64,000 nt of DNA from Multifurca ochricompacta (Eukaryota; Basidiomycota; Agaricomycetes; Russulales; Russulaceae), in contig WTXG01000150.1 of assembly GCA_022496185.1 (NCBI GenBank), positions 1 through 64,000 of the forward strand. Reading direction: 5' to 3'. Shown here one piece after another: positions 9,706-20,450 of this stretch (its first letter is position 1; each line of letters starts with the position of its first letter). The position numbers and the translations under genes were made by a program. The notes under the pieces were generated by a model that did no database searches, had not been told where the DNA came from, and worked only from the letters and a program-made list of their open reading frames with translations.

Positions 9706-11234
9706 GTGGCTTCATCTAGCCAAAGCCAGACCTTGCACACTGAAGAACTCATCAACCGTCGAGACAAGGATAACCTTTCACAACAGGTCCTTGGCTCTGC
9801 CATCTGGAAAGATTTTGAAACTGAGTTTGGATACTACGTCTATCACGACGACCAGTACCAGCCAGTTGAATATGACAAACAGAAACGAGTCTGGTACCAT
9901 ATCCGTTACTCTAGAAGCCACCGTTCCTGGGTTACCACAGGACCTGCCCCACCAGAGTACGGCTTAGGACCTTGGAGAGAGAATCCTCCAGCCATCGTCA
10001 CAGATTCAGAAACCGAAGAATACATCGAAGAAAGCAGCAAAGATGCACAAGTCATAGCCCCTAGTTTTATGGCTCTGACAGTTGCACCCAAGAGTACTAC
10101 ATCCAGAATATCTGCTTTAGTCTCTCCCCAGATCACATGACAAACCTCAGACACCCTGACCATCACTTATCCAATGATGTCAACCATTGCTGCACAATTG
10201 CCAGACCCTGCTCCAGTTGTCCCCGCTCCGAACCTTCCCCCCCATCAGGGCGCCTCATGGGAGTCCTGCTGACCACATTCACCAGTGACTGATCTCAGAG
10301 CAAGAAGTTCATGCTCGAGTTCAAGACATTTAAGAATTTCAATCATGATGTCCTGCAGATTGTGAACCCTTTTCAACGAACCAACCTCTTCCTCTCACTT
10401 ATTAGAGGAGACTCCATCGATGACTGGACAATGGAGCAGATTGAATGGCTGAACAATAGAATTACAGCTGGAATCAGAACCACAGACGAGGATCTGTGGG
10501 ATATAGTGGTGCAAAGATTTAAAGATGCCTTCACAGATGGGCAGGCCAAGCAGAAGGCCGCCAGAGAACTGAAGTCCCTGAAAATGGAGAGAGGGGATTT
10601 AGATGGCTATGTAGCCAAGTTCCGCAACCTGGCCAAGAGAGCAGGGTATGATGTGAACGAAGAGGCAATGCTCAACCTCTTCTCCCAGGGGTTGCCCAAC
10701 CCCCTGGTGAAGAACATCATTCAGTTCCATCACCCTGAGTTGTGGAGCCAGTGGACGAGTGCTGCCAGAACACAGCAGCAGGATTATCTAGACTTCCAAA
10801 CACGCTTTGGAGTGGATACTAAGAAGGGTAAAACCCATGATCAGTGGAAAGCGGCATTTGGGGTAAAGCCTACTACTTCCCGAGACCCCAATGCCATGGA
10901 TATGTCGGCGGATTGCACCAGAGCCTGTGCAGCCCTCACTGACAATGAGAAAAGAAACCTTATGAAGGAAGGACGCTGTTTCCACTGTTGAGCACAAGGG
11001 CACATGTCATGATTCTGCCCCAAGAAGACAGTCCGGGCTGCTGAAGCAACCATAGTGACCACCATTACAATGCCAACTGTACAGAACCTACCTACCCCAG
11101 TCAAGGAAAATCCAACAACTGCCCCAAAGACAAAACAACAGAAGGCAGAGGCCATCTGGGAGCATATGATGAATGAGGACGAGGCAGTATGTGCCCTGCT
11201 CGTCAATAAGGCCTTTGGCCAAAAGGATTTTTGA
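9706..11234 (+). pseudogene. gag: Gypsy-1 gag
   Basis: Begins MASSSQSQTL, as in Gypsy-2, -3 and -4. An N-terminal region (FGYYVYHD, GPWRENPP) leads to a retrotransposon gag domain (KKFMLEFKTFKNFNHD, NLFLSLIRG, WTMEQIEWLN, RFKDAF, YVAKFRNLAKRAGYD, LFSQGLP) at about 10300-10730 and a zinc knuckle C-x2-C region near 10977-11020. The knuckle itself carries TGA codons. A stop at 10140 and a TGA near 10290 split the frame. Gag forms the particle and binds RNA. Decayed, non-functional in this copy. Confidence 0.85.
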
Positions 11235-11344
11235 TCGGCTCAACCCCATTGGCCTGGGCAAGAGCACTCCATGTAACTTCTGTGTACACTAGTCATTTCA
11301 AGTCTTTAAAAATACCAGTACACTTTGAAACCAAACAGAAGATG

Positions 11345-12720
11345 ACCACAGATGAATATTGATCAACTCTGGAGCTACGGATAATTTCATCAGCCAATGA
11401 CTTCAGAGGATGCTAGGACTGGGGACACAGTTACTTCCCCAAGAAAAAAATATTTGGAACATAGACAGGATGGCTAACAAAGCCGGGAAAATCACACATT
11501 GCTGTGATTTAGAAGTACAGGTTGGGGAGCAGACCAAGCAACTCCATTTCCTCATTACAGATTTAGGAGACAAAGACATGGTTTTGGGGTACCCATGGCT
11601 AGCAGCATTCGAGCCCAAGATCAATTGGGCAGAAGCAACAATGGACAAGGATTTCTATCCAGTTCTCATTACGTCCCTGGGATATGACTACACTGCACAA
11701 CACCCCCTCACCCATGCTATCGTCATGGGATCAGCCGTCACCTGGAGTGACGTGGAACCTGTGGATCAGGTGTATTGCTATGTTACGAAGGCATCAGAAT
11801 TGGCCCAGGAAGAGGCACAGAAAAACCTGGAAAAGACATTTGAAGAGGTAGTCCCGACAGAATATCATTGACATTGGAAGGTTTTCTCAGAGGAAGAATC
11901 GCAACGTTTCCCTCCCTCTCGACCTTGGGATCACACCATTGATTTCATCCCAAACACCCCGCAATCGGTGGATTGCAAGATCTACCCACTGTCTCAACCC
12001 AAGAAGGAAGTGCTCTCCACCTTCCTGGAGGAACACCTGGCGAAAGGATATATATGACCCTCCAACTCGCCCTATGCTTCACCCTTCTTTTTCATCAAAA
12101 AGAAGGACAGGAAACTGCGACCGGTACAGGACTACAGATGGATTAACGAACTCACAGTGAAAAACAACTACCCACTTCCTTTGATCTCGGAAATTATTGA
12201 TAAGATGTGCGATAAAGCCCTGTTCTCAAAGATGGACATTCGCTGGGGATACAATAACATTCGTATTCGAGAAGGTGACCAGCCCAAGGCCGCCTTTAAG
12301 ACCAATCAAGGACTTTTTGAACCCAACGTTATGTTCTTTGGTTTGACGAACTTGCCAGCGACCTTCCAGTCCATGATGAATCACATTTTTTGAGATCTGA
12401 TCCTCACTGAAGAAGTAGTCGTCTACATGGATGACATCCTAGTGGCCACAAAGGACAACATTCATCACCACCAGGCTCGAGTTCACGAAGTACTGGAAAT
12501 CCTAGCGAAACATGACCTTTATTTGAAACCCGCCAAATGCTCCTTCGAGCAGAAGACTGTCAAATATTTAGGTGTCATCCTAGAAGGGGGACAAGTACGC
12601 ATGGACCCCATAAAGGTACAAGGCATTCGAGAATGGTCCATCCCGCAGTGTACCAAGGATGTCAGATCATTCATTGGTTTTTGTAACTTCTACTGACGCT
12701 TCGTCAAAGGATTCTCGGCC
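11345..12720 (+). pseudogene. pol: Gypsy-1 pol, protease and reverse transcriptase part
   Basis: The protease motif reads INSGATDNFIS at about 11355-11390, where the active-site Asp of DSG is replaced by Asn. The retropepsin body follows (LITDLGDKDMVLGYPWL) to 11868. RT spans about 11940-12720: [15 protein letters not shown] region, [33 protein letters not shown] and the catalytic YMDDILVA box at about 12424-12447. Stops at 11869-11871, 12391-12393 and 12694-12696 are all TGA; the last two fall on arginine codons (CGA) in sister copies. The enzyme would copy element RNA into cDNA. Confidence 0.88.
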
Positions 12721-14716
12721 ATTGCTCAACCACTTAATGACTTGTTGAAAAAGGACGTGCCCTGGCATTGGGACGAATTACAGCAGAAGGCATTTGACCA
12801 GATAAAAGTGATCATCAGCTCCAAACCAGTTCTTATCCAGCCTGACCTAGCTAAACCCTTCGAACTGGAAGTTGACGCCTCCATGTATGCCAATGGGGCA
12901 GTTTTGTCACAGAGAGACGCTGGAGGGATCCTTCATCCAGTTGCATTCTACTCGGAAACATTCTCATTGGCAGAAAGGAATTACAATATTTGGGACAGGG
13001 AACTACTGGCTATTGTAAAAGCATTACGACATTGGCGACCATATTTGGCTGGATCCCCACATAAAACCATCATCTATACAGACCACTCCAACCTTCTTTA
13101 CTGGAGAGAGCCTCATAAGATCAGTCAACAAGTAGCACAAGAGGTTTTGGAGCCTGAAGAGTACAACTTCATGCTCAAGCACCTACCTGGGGCTCATAAT
13201 GCACGAGCCGACGCCTTGTCCAGGCCAACCGGACGTGATGAAGGAGAAAATGACAATGACAATATCGTCATTTTACCAGAAGATGTCTTTGCAAAGACTG
13301 CTGTTGTTAGCCTCCATGACATGGATCTATGGGCCCAAGTAATGCAGAATATGAATCAGGAGCTGTGCAAATCTGGGGCAGAGCCGCACAACATAAAGAT
13401 GAAAAATGGCCTTTGGTGGAAAGACAGCAATCGATTGGTTGTCACCAGTGGTGACAACATTAAGAGGGGGGTGATTCATTTTCACCACGACCTTCCCTCT
13501 GCAGGACACCTGGGGATCGCAAATACCTACGCCCTTGCTAAACAAGATTATTGGTGGCCAAACATGAAGAAAGATGTAGAAGCATATGTCAAAGGATGCA
13601 CAGAATGTCAAGCAAACAAAGTGAACACTCACCCAAAACTGCTGGCACTTTCACCCATCACACCAATAGCGACAGCTCCCTTCCAGACCATTGCCATGGA
13701 CTTTATCATCAAGCTCCCACAGTCACAAGGATATGACTCGATACTTACCATCATGGACCATGATTATTCAAAAGCCGCCCTCTTCATCCCCTGCAACGAG
13801 ACGATATCAGCAGAAGGAGTCGCAAAACTTTACCTAAACCATGTCTACCGGCACTATGGACTCCCCCAAAAGATTATTTTGGACCAAGACCCACAATTTG
13901 CATCCATGTTTGCCCGGGCCCTCTGTAAACACCTTGGCATCCAGCAGAACATCTCCACAGCATATCACCCTCAAATGGATGGTCAATCAGAGCATACAAA
14001 TCAATGGTTAGAACAGTATCTTTGATTCTGGTGTAATGAATGGCAGAACGACTGGGCAGAATGGCTGGTGACGGCTGAGTTTGCACATAACAGTTGGCCA
14101 AATGGAACAATGAAAGCCACCCCCTTCTCCCTTATTATGGGATGGGACCCCCGCACTACATGGACAGACAAACCCACAAATGTACCATCTGTGACACAAT
14201 GTATCAACCAATGGGAGGAGATACGAGAATCGGCCAATAGGAATCTCCAGAAGGTGCAAAAGACCCTGGCCGAGAAGCCCACTAGGTTTACGCCCTATCA
14301 GGTCGGAGATCAAGTCTGGTTAGAAGGGCACAACATCCACACGTCACACCCAATGGCGAAATTAGCTCCCAGACACCACGGCCCCTTTGTAATTGAACAG
14401 AAGCTCTCAGATGTCATGTACAAACTCACGTTACCTGCCACCTGGAAGATACACCCTGTTTTCCATGCTGGTCTTCTAACACTGTACAAAGAGACTTCCA
14501 TTCACGGACAAAATTTCCCTAGACCCCCCTGGACCTAGTTGACAGAGAACCAGAATGGGAGGTAGAACGTATCGCTGACATGAAATGGAAGGGTTGAGGG
14601 CACAATCAAAAACTCCACTATCTGATCAAATGGAAGGGATTCCCTGACGCCGACAACTTGTGGGAACCTGCTGCAGATGTCTTTGTGCCCAAACTCATCA
14701 AAGACTTCTATAGACA
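12721..14716 (+). pseudogene. pol: Gypsy-1 pol, RNase H, integrase and chromodomain part
   Basis: RNase H at about 12800-13200: EVDASMYANGAVLSQ, RNYNIWDRELLAIVKAL, YTDHSNLLYW, HNARADALSR. Integrase zinc domain with H-x3-H then CTECQANK at about 13480-13620; rve core MDFIIKLP, ILDQDPQF and HPQMDGQSE (D,D,E; the second reads DQDP where sister copies have DRDT). A TGA at 14023-14025 replaces an arginine-type codon. GPF/Y module PRHHGPFVIEQKL at about 14370. The chromodomain (WEVERI, HYLIKWKGFPDADNLWEPA) at about 14555-14700 would steer insertion to modified chromatin. Spacing and order match Gypsy-2 and Gypsy-4. Confidence 0.9.
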
Positions 14717-14798
14717 CCATCCAGAGGCAGATAAAGAGCAAGGCAGAATGTGTGCTGTTGGACAGCTTCCTCCCCCACAACTGACTGAAATCACATCT

Positions 14799-15866
14799 AT
14801 GTTGCCATCCAGAGTCCATGCCTCTGCCACCATTGATGCATTTCCCCTATCTACTCCTGTGCATCCTCCTTCTCGCCCACTTTCTCCTATTGACTACGAT
14901 GCGACTGCCAAAGTGGCCAAAGGGGACAGAATCATCAACATCAGTGAAGATTTTAATTTGCCCGAACACCCCCATCCCAACGACCTGATCGATGTGGACT
15001 TCAGTGATGAGTCCCCAGAATTCCCTTTCTTCCCGAATGACCCCAACTCGCAATTTTACTTCCTGCTCATGATCCCGTCATCCAAGAATGATGGCACTAT
15101 GGAGGTAGCCAAATACATCTACTACACTAATGAAGGCATGGATGTAGCTGGCTGTCTAGAAAAGGGAGGGCCAGTCTATGGGGCCCCAGTGTACCTGGAA
15201 GAAAAGACTGTCAACCGACTTCACTATGTCTTAGGGCCAGAACATTTGCAGCACCTTTCAGCCCATGACCCACGCACCTTCACCATCAATGAGGTGCTCC
15301 AAGACCTATGTATGCCATGACTGACTGCCGAAATTGCATGGTTGTGAAAGTTCCAGGCGCTCAGGGATAACTTGGAGATGCAACGTCGCAACTATGAGCG
15401 ACAAATGGTAAAAATTAACCAAGGGGTTTTTGACATCGAGCATCACCTGGCAAGCATTAGGACGAGATTGGAACAAGGAGAGGCATACCAAATCATATCT
15501 GAATGGTACGCTGATATTTTTGTGCGACCACTCCCTCATCGCTGCCTCGACCTTGCACCCCAGCTTAACCCCCACTGCTTCGAAATGCCCCATCTCCATG
15601 AAAATCCCAACGGCAAGCTTTGCTGGCACTGTAGCAGCAAGTATCATCTCAGCTGGTGTTGCCCCACAGCCAAGAAATGATGTCGACACTGCCAGAGTAC
15701 CTTGCACTGGAGTCGTCAATGTCTATTTTGATGACTTACGCAAGCCCCCACCATCCAGAACCCATTGGGGTGGTGCGGCAAATGTCTCTCCCACAACGCC
15801 AGCCACCGAGAAATCGATTGTCACGTTTACGACAGCTGCTTTCACTGTGGGAGATGGGGGCCCTAT
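14799..15866 (+). pseudogene. Gypsy-1 third ORF (env position), zinc-knuckle protein
   Basis: Downstream of the chromodomain. N-terminal part: Pro/Ser-rich then SPIDYDA, EHPHPNDLIDVDFSDESPEF and PFFPNDPNSQFYF, then AKYIYYTNEGMDVAGC and GAPVYLEE. A charged helical region follows (QALRDNLEMQRRNYERQMV..., about 15350-15480). Then CWHCSSKYHLSWCC and CRHCQSTLHWSRQC, both C-x2-C-x4-H-x4-C, then CGKCLSHNASHREIDC. The fourth motif CFHCGRWGPY is cut at 15866 by solo LTR-D and resumes at 17133 with GFLRTHIC. No signal peptide or membrane segment is seen, so it is not an envelope protein. The same protein is in Gypsy-2 and Gypsy-4. Function unknown; nucleic-acid binding is inferred. Confidence 0.7.
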
Positions 15867-17127
15867 TGTTACGCTCAGCGGAGCGTTCTGTGCGGCGTGC
15901 ACGGGTCGGCGCGGGTCCATTACCTCAGCCACGAGCCCAGCACAATAAGGCTAGACTCGGGGCACTGTCTAGCTTCGGGATTGGTCAAGGTTTGGTGCTA
16001 TAATCAAGCACAGAGGGAGACGGGATGAGCCAGCCAAAGGGAGCTAATCCCCTAAGGCTGTTAAGTGGGGACAGGGCCCAGCTGCTGTGCCGAAAGCACA
16101 CCAAGTGCACTGGAGCCCTTAGGGAGTGGCAAAGGGGTTCAAAAGGAAGGGTACACACCCATTGCCAGAGGCAATGGGGGTCCCTGCAGGGATCTCAAGG
16201 ATGCAAAAAAGGGGGAAAAGGCTTCTGATGTATTGGGGTCTAAGATCTCTAGGCTGAAGGCCCAAGAGGTCAAATCTAGGGTTGTACAAACTGTCTACAG
16301 GGTCTTATATACTGTATGGGGATTTGGTTTGTAGCTAATCAGGAACAGGGTCAGAGTCCTTATCATCCAATAGCAGATAAGATGTCAAATATAGTCCATG
16401 ATAAGGATAAGCCTTATCAGAAGCATAATCATGTGGGACAGCCCCACAGGAGTCATATCAGTGTGGGAGGATTCCCACCAGGGTCAGGGGTAAATGGGGA
16501 GATAACAGGTCCCACAGGAGTCAGGGTGGATGTGGGAATACTCCCACAGGAATCAGAGAAGCAAATGATAAGCCAGATGGGCCATGTGATCAGAAAGGGG
16601 TAAATGATCAGATGAAGATGCTGTGATCAGGGTCAGGGATCACATGGTCCAAAGTCACATGGTCAAGGATCACATGGCCAAGGGTCACATGGCCAAGGGT
16701 CACATGGCCAGGAGTCACATGACTGGCAGAGGGTCAAGTACAAGCCAAAGTCGTCTAGTTGTCTGGACTGGTCAGATTGGCAGGGACAATGTCAGGGGTT
16801 CCTATGGGTGTCAAGCACAGGGACAGGGTCAGGAGCAGTGGCCAAGGCATAAGCCAAGGCAGCAAGGAAGGGTGGTGTACATCCAGCAGTGTAGCAGCAT
16901 AACTACCAGCAGGTTAGGTGTAAATGGCAGCATGGGAGGTCAGTCCTATGAACAATGTCACAGGAATCAGGGTAGGGTCCTGGGCACACAGGCCACAGGC
17001 ATCAAGGAAGGTCCCAAGGCAACAGGCCAAGGGCATCAAAGAGTGGTCTAGAGAAGGAGGAGATCAAGGATGGTGCAAGGAATAAGGCATGGTGTGCAGG
17101 GTCAGGAAAAAGAGTAGGGTCGTAACA
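15867..17127 (-). repeat. Solo LTR-D (1.26 kb) in Gypsy-1 third ORF
   Basis: Begins TGTTACG and ends CGTAACA with TSD CCTAT at 15862-15866 and 17128-17132. A TATATAAG box appears on the minus strand near 16308, giving the orientation. A minisatellite of about 15 bp (CACATGGCCAAGGGT) lies at about 16639-16735. Its 3' end matches the first 37 bases of the window. Confidence 0.9.
16639..16735. repeat. 15-bp minisatellite inside LTR-D
   Basis: Six to seven imperfect copies of (G)TCACATGGCCAAGG in tandem. It is internal to the solo LTR and has no coding role. Confidence 0.8.
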
Positions 17128-17180
17128 CCTATGGTTTTCTACGAACACACATTTGCCCCACCAACAATGAAAAGGAGAAC
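17128..17180 (+). pseudogene. Gypsy-1 third ORF, segment between LTR-D and Tc1 palindrome
   Basis: After the duplicated CCTAT the frame reads GFLRTHIC, completing the fourth Cys motif (C-x2-C-x11-H-x-C), and runs on to ENY. It is cut again at the TA of the palindromic Tc1 element and ends at 18795-18867. Confidence 0.7.
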
Positions 17181-17500
17181 TACAGTAGCCCACAAAACTG
17201 TTCCAATGTTTGGCCACCCTGAAGAGATTGACCTACCACACAATGAGAATAATTTCCAAACTTAGTAGAAATTAGTAGATGATAGTGTAGCATCTCAGCT
17301 TCAATTAGAGCCTATAATAATGTCCATTGGATCAGTGGTTCATGATATATAAAATGTTTTGTGAGGCATTATCATTGGAACGGTTTTGTGGCCAACATGT
17401 GAGATGACAAAACCGGTATCTGGTGGTCATGGGAATGCATTGACAGTCATGTGACAATGTTTAATAAGTTGAACACACACCAAATAATCATCAAGAACAC

Positions 17501-17800
17501 TTGCTTCTTACCATGCATGCCCTCTCTGCTGCCAAAAGGACTCACATCATCTCCCTCCTCACTTCAGGCAAATCTGCCCATAAAGTGTCAACTATGACTG
17601 GCCATGGCACTATTATCATCTCAAGATGGGTCATAAATACTGCCCTTACCATCCCAAGTCAAATGGAGGGAGACCAAGGAAGCTGACAGAGAGAAATGCT
17701 CAGCATGCTGTTTGCCTTATCTCCTCTGGCAGGGCAGACACAGATGTGGAAGTGACTAGAGCACTTCAGAAGTTGTTAATGGGTTCCTCTATCAACATAA
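17501..17800 (+). pseudogene. Tc1 transposase N-terminal fragment, left arm of element 1
   Basis: Helix-turn-helix start SAAKRTHIISLLTSGKSAHK then, after a frameshift near 17630, KSNGGRPRKLTERNAQHAV and ISSGRADTDVEVTRALQKLL. GGRPRKL between two helix-turn-helix units is the Tc1/mariner GRPR-type linker. Only DNA-binding sequence is present. The same frameshift is seen in all four arms of elements 1 and 2, so it predates their duplication. Confidence 0.8.
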
Positions 17801-18173
17801 TATGCCCATCCATCCTCCCATCAAGTTTTCAAGCCATAACTGGCCCCTCCCATATCATACACCCCCATTCCATCATACAGTAACCCACAAAACCATTCCA
17901 ATGTTTAACCATCCTGAAGAGATTGACCAACCACACCATAGGAATAATTTCCAAAATTAGTAGAAATTGGTAGATGATATTGTATCATCTAAGTGTCACT
18001 TAGAGCCTATACTGATGTCAATTGGGTCAGTGGTTCATGATATATAAAATGTTTTGTGTAGCAATGTCATTGGATTGGTTTTGTGGCCTATTGCACTTAT
18101 GATGGAATGGGGGTGTATGATATGGGAGGGGCCAGTTATGGCTTGAAAACTTGATGGGAGGATGGATGGGCAT

Positions 18174-18474
18174 ATTATGTTGATAGAGGAACCCATTAAC
18201 AACTTCTGAAGTGCTCTAGTCACTTCCACATCTGTGTCTGCCCTGCCAGAGGAGATAAGGCAAACAGCATGCTGAGCATTTCTCTCTGTCAGCTTCCTTG
18301 GTCTCCCTCCATTTGACTTGGGATGGTAAGGGCAGTATTTATGACCCATCTTGAGATGATAATAGTGCCATGGCCAGTCATAGTTGACACTTTATGGGCA
18401 GATTTGCCTGAAGTGAGGAGGGAGATGATGTGAGTCCTTTTGGCAGCAGAGAGGGCATGCATGGTAAGAAGCAA
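18174..18474 (-). pseudogene. Tc1 transposase N-terminal fragment, right arm of element 1
   Basis: Mirror image of 17501-17800 on the minus strand with the same frameshift and essentially the same residues, showing how closely the arms match. No catalytic domain. Confidence 0.8.
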
Positions 18475-18794
18475 GTGTTCTTGATGATTATTTGGTGTGT
18501 GTTCAACTTATTAAACATTGTCACATGACTGTCAATGCATTCCCATGACCACCAGATACCGGTTTTGTCATCTCACATGTTGGCCACAAAACCGTTCCAA
18601 TGATAATGCCTCACAAAACATTTTATATATCATGAACCACTGATCCAATGGACATTATTATAGGCTCTAATTGAAGCTGAGATGCTACACTATCATCTAC
18701 TAATTTCTACTAAGTTTGGAAATTATTCTCATTGTGTGGTAGGTCAATCTCTTCAGGGTGGCCAAACATTGGAACAGTTTTGTGGGCTACTGTA

Positions 18795-18898
18795 TGATGC
18801 AGACCACTATGCCATAGCAGATGACTACCTCTCCCTGGTCCAGGATGATGATGGTATGCCAATCTAGCTGGCTCTGCTAGGACTTAGAGAGGGGGTAA
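18795..18898 (+). pseudogene. Gypsy-1 third ORF C-terminus and polypurine tract
   Basis: DADHYAIADDYLSLVQDDDG to a stop at 18865-18867; the acidic ADDY-x-x-LVQDDDG end is shared with Gypsy-2 and Gypsy-4. The purine tract AGAGAGGGGGTAA lies at 18886-18898, directly before the 3' LTR. Confidence 0.8.
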
Positions 18899-19477
18899 TG
18901 TTACAAACCCTGCTGCATCGTCTCATTTCCCTTTTCTTTCACATGACTTGCTGTTTGGACATGTGTGCCCCTTTGTTGACTGTGTTGTGACTGGCATTGT
19001 ACTTGTTTGTTTCTTATCTCAGACTCATGCTGTGCTTATCTATGACTCATATTTTACATCAGAACACTTATGTATTTTCCCACCAGAATCGCAACTATAC
19101 CAGATTCGTCTACATATATTCTCACCTGGCCCACCCTGACTCTGTTCCCCTTGTAGTTACAGTAACCCACAAAACTGTTCCAATGTTTGGCCATCCTGAA
19201 GAGATTGACCTACCACACAATGAGAATAATTTCCAAAATTAGTACAAATTGGTAGAGGATAGTGTAGCATCTAAGCTTCAATTAGAGCCCATATTAATGT
19301 CAATTGGATCAGTGGTTCATGATATATAAAATGTTTTGTGAGGCATTATCATTGGAACAGTTTTGTGGCCAACATGTGAGATGACAAAACCAGTATCTGG
19401 TGGTCATGCAAATGCATTGACAGTCATGTGACAATGTTAAATAAGTTAAACATACACCAAATAATCATCAACAACAC

Positions 19478-19780
19478 TTGCTTCTTACCATGCATGCCCT
19501 CTCTGCTGCCAAAAGGACTCACATCATCTCCCTCCTCACTTCAGGCAAATCTGCCCATGAAGTGTCAACTATGACTGGCCATGGCACTGTTATCATCTCC
19601 AGATGTGTCATAAATACTGCCCTTACCATCCCAAGTCAAATGGAGGGAGACCAAGGAGGCTGACAGAGAGAAATGCTCAGCATGCTGTTTGCCTTATCTC
19701 CTCTGGCAGGGCAGACACAGATGTGGAAGTGACTAGAGCACTTCAGAAGTTGTTAATGGGTTCCTCTATCAACATACAAT
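19478..19780 (+). pseudogene. Tc1 transposase N-terminal fragment, left arm of element 2
   Basis: Same helix-turn-helix and GGRPRRL linker fragment as in element 1, differing by a few substitutions (for example HEVSTMTGHGTVIISRC). Frameshifted at the shared position, no catalytic residues. Confidence 0.8.
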
Positions 19781-20149
19781 GCCTGTCCATCCTCCCATCA
19801 AATTTTCAAGCCATACCTGGCCCCTCCCATACCATACACCCCTGTTCCATCATACAGTAACCCACAAAACCATTCCAATGTTTGGCCATCCTGAAGAGAT
19901 TGACCTACCACACAATGAGAATAATTTCCAAAATTAGTAGAAATTGATAAGTGATAGTGTGGCATCTAAGCTTCAATTAGAGCCTATACTAATGTCAATT
20001 GAGTCAGTGGTGCATGATATATAAAATGTTTTGTGTAGCAATGTCATTAGAATGGTTTTGTGGCCTATTTCACTTATGATGGAATGGGGTGTATGATATG
20101 GGAGGGGCCAGGTATGGCTTGAAAATTTGATGGGAGGATGGACAGGCAT

Positions 20150-20450
20150 TGTATGTTGATAGAGGAACCCATTAACAACTTCTGAAGTGCTCTAGTCACT
20201 TCCACATCTGTGTCTGCCCTGCCAGAGGAGATAAGGCAAACAGCATGCTGAGCATTTCTCTCTGTCAGCCTCCTTGGTCTCCCTCCATTTGACTTGGGAT
20301 GGTAAGGGCAGTATTTATGACACATCTGGAGATGATAACAGTGCCATGGCCAGTCATAGTTGACACTTCATGGGCAGATTTGCCTGAAGTGAGGAGGGAG
20401 ATGATGTGAGTCCTTTTGGCAGCAGAGAGGGCATGCATGGTAAGAAGCAA
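20150..20450 (-). pseudogene. Tc1 transposase N-terminal fragment, right arm of element 2
   Basis: Mirror copy of 19478-19780. The two arms share changes that distinguish element 2 from element 1, so the arms have been kept alike after the elements separated. Confidence 0.8.

Larger units (their letters stand above)
17183..18792. mobile_element. Palindromic Tc1-type element 1 (1610 bp)
   Basis: Two near-identical inverted arms of 695 bp (17183-17877 and 18098-18792) around a 220-nt centre, bounded by CAGTAGCCCACAAAACTG and its complement. It is flanked by TA at 17181-17182 and 18793-18794. Removing it with one TA restores the third-ORF frame (ENY/DADHYAIADDY). Each arm has a roughly 213-bp end region, itself bounded by inverted CCACAAAACTGTTCCAATG, then a Tc1 transposase N-terminal fragment. 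The centre carries a further diverged copy of the end region. No DDE catalytic domain, so non-autonomous. Confidence 0.9.

Noticed and set aside
17623..17640. Frameshift in the Tc1 arm as a sequencing error
   Set aside because: The same shift is in all four arms of two separate elements, so it is an inherited change.
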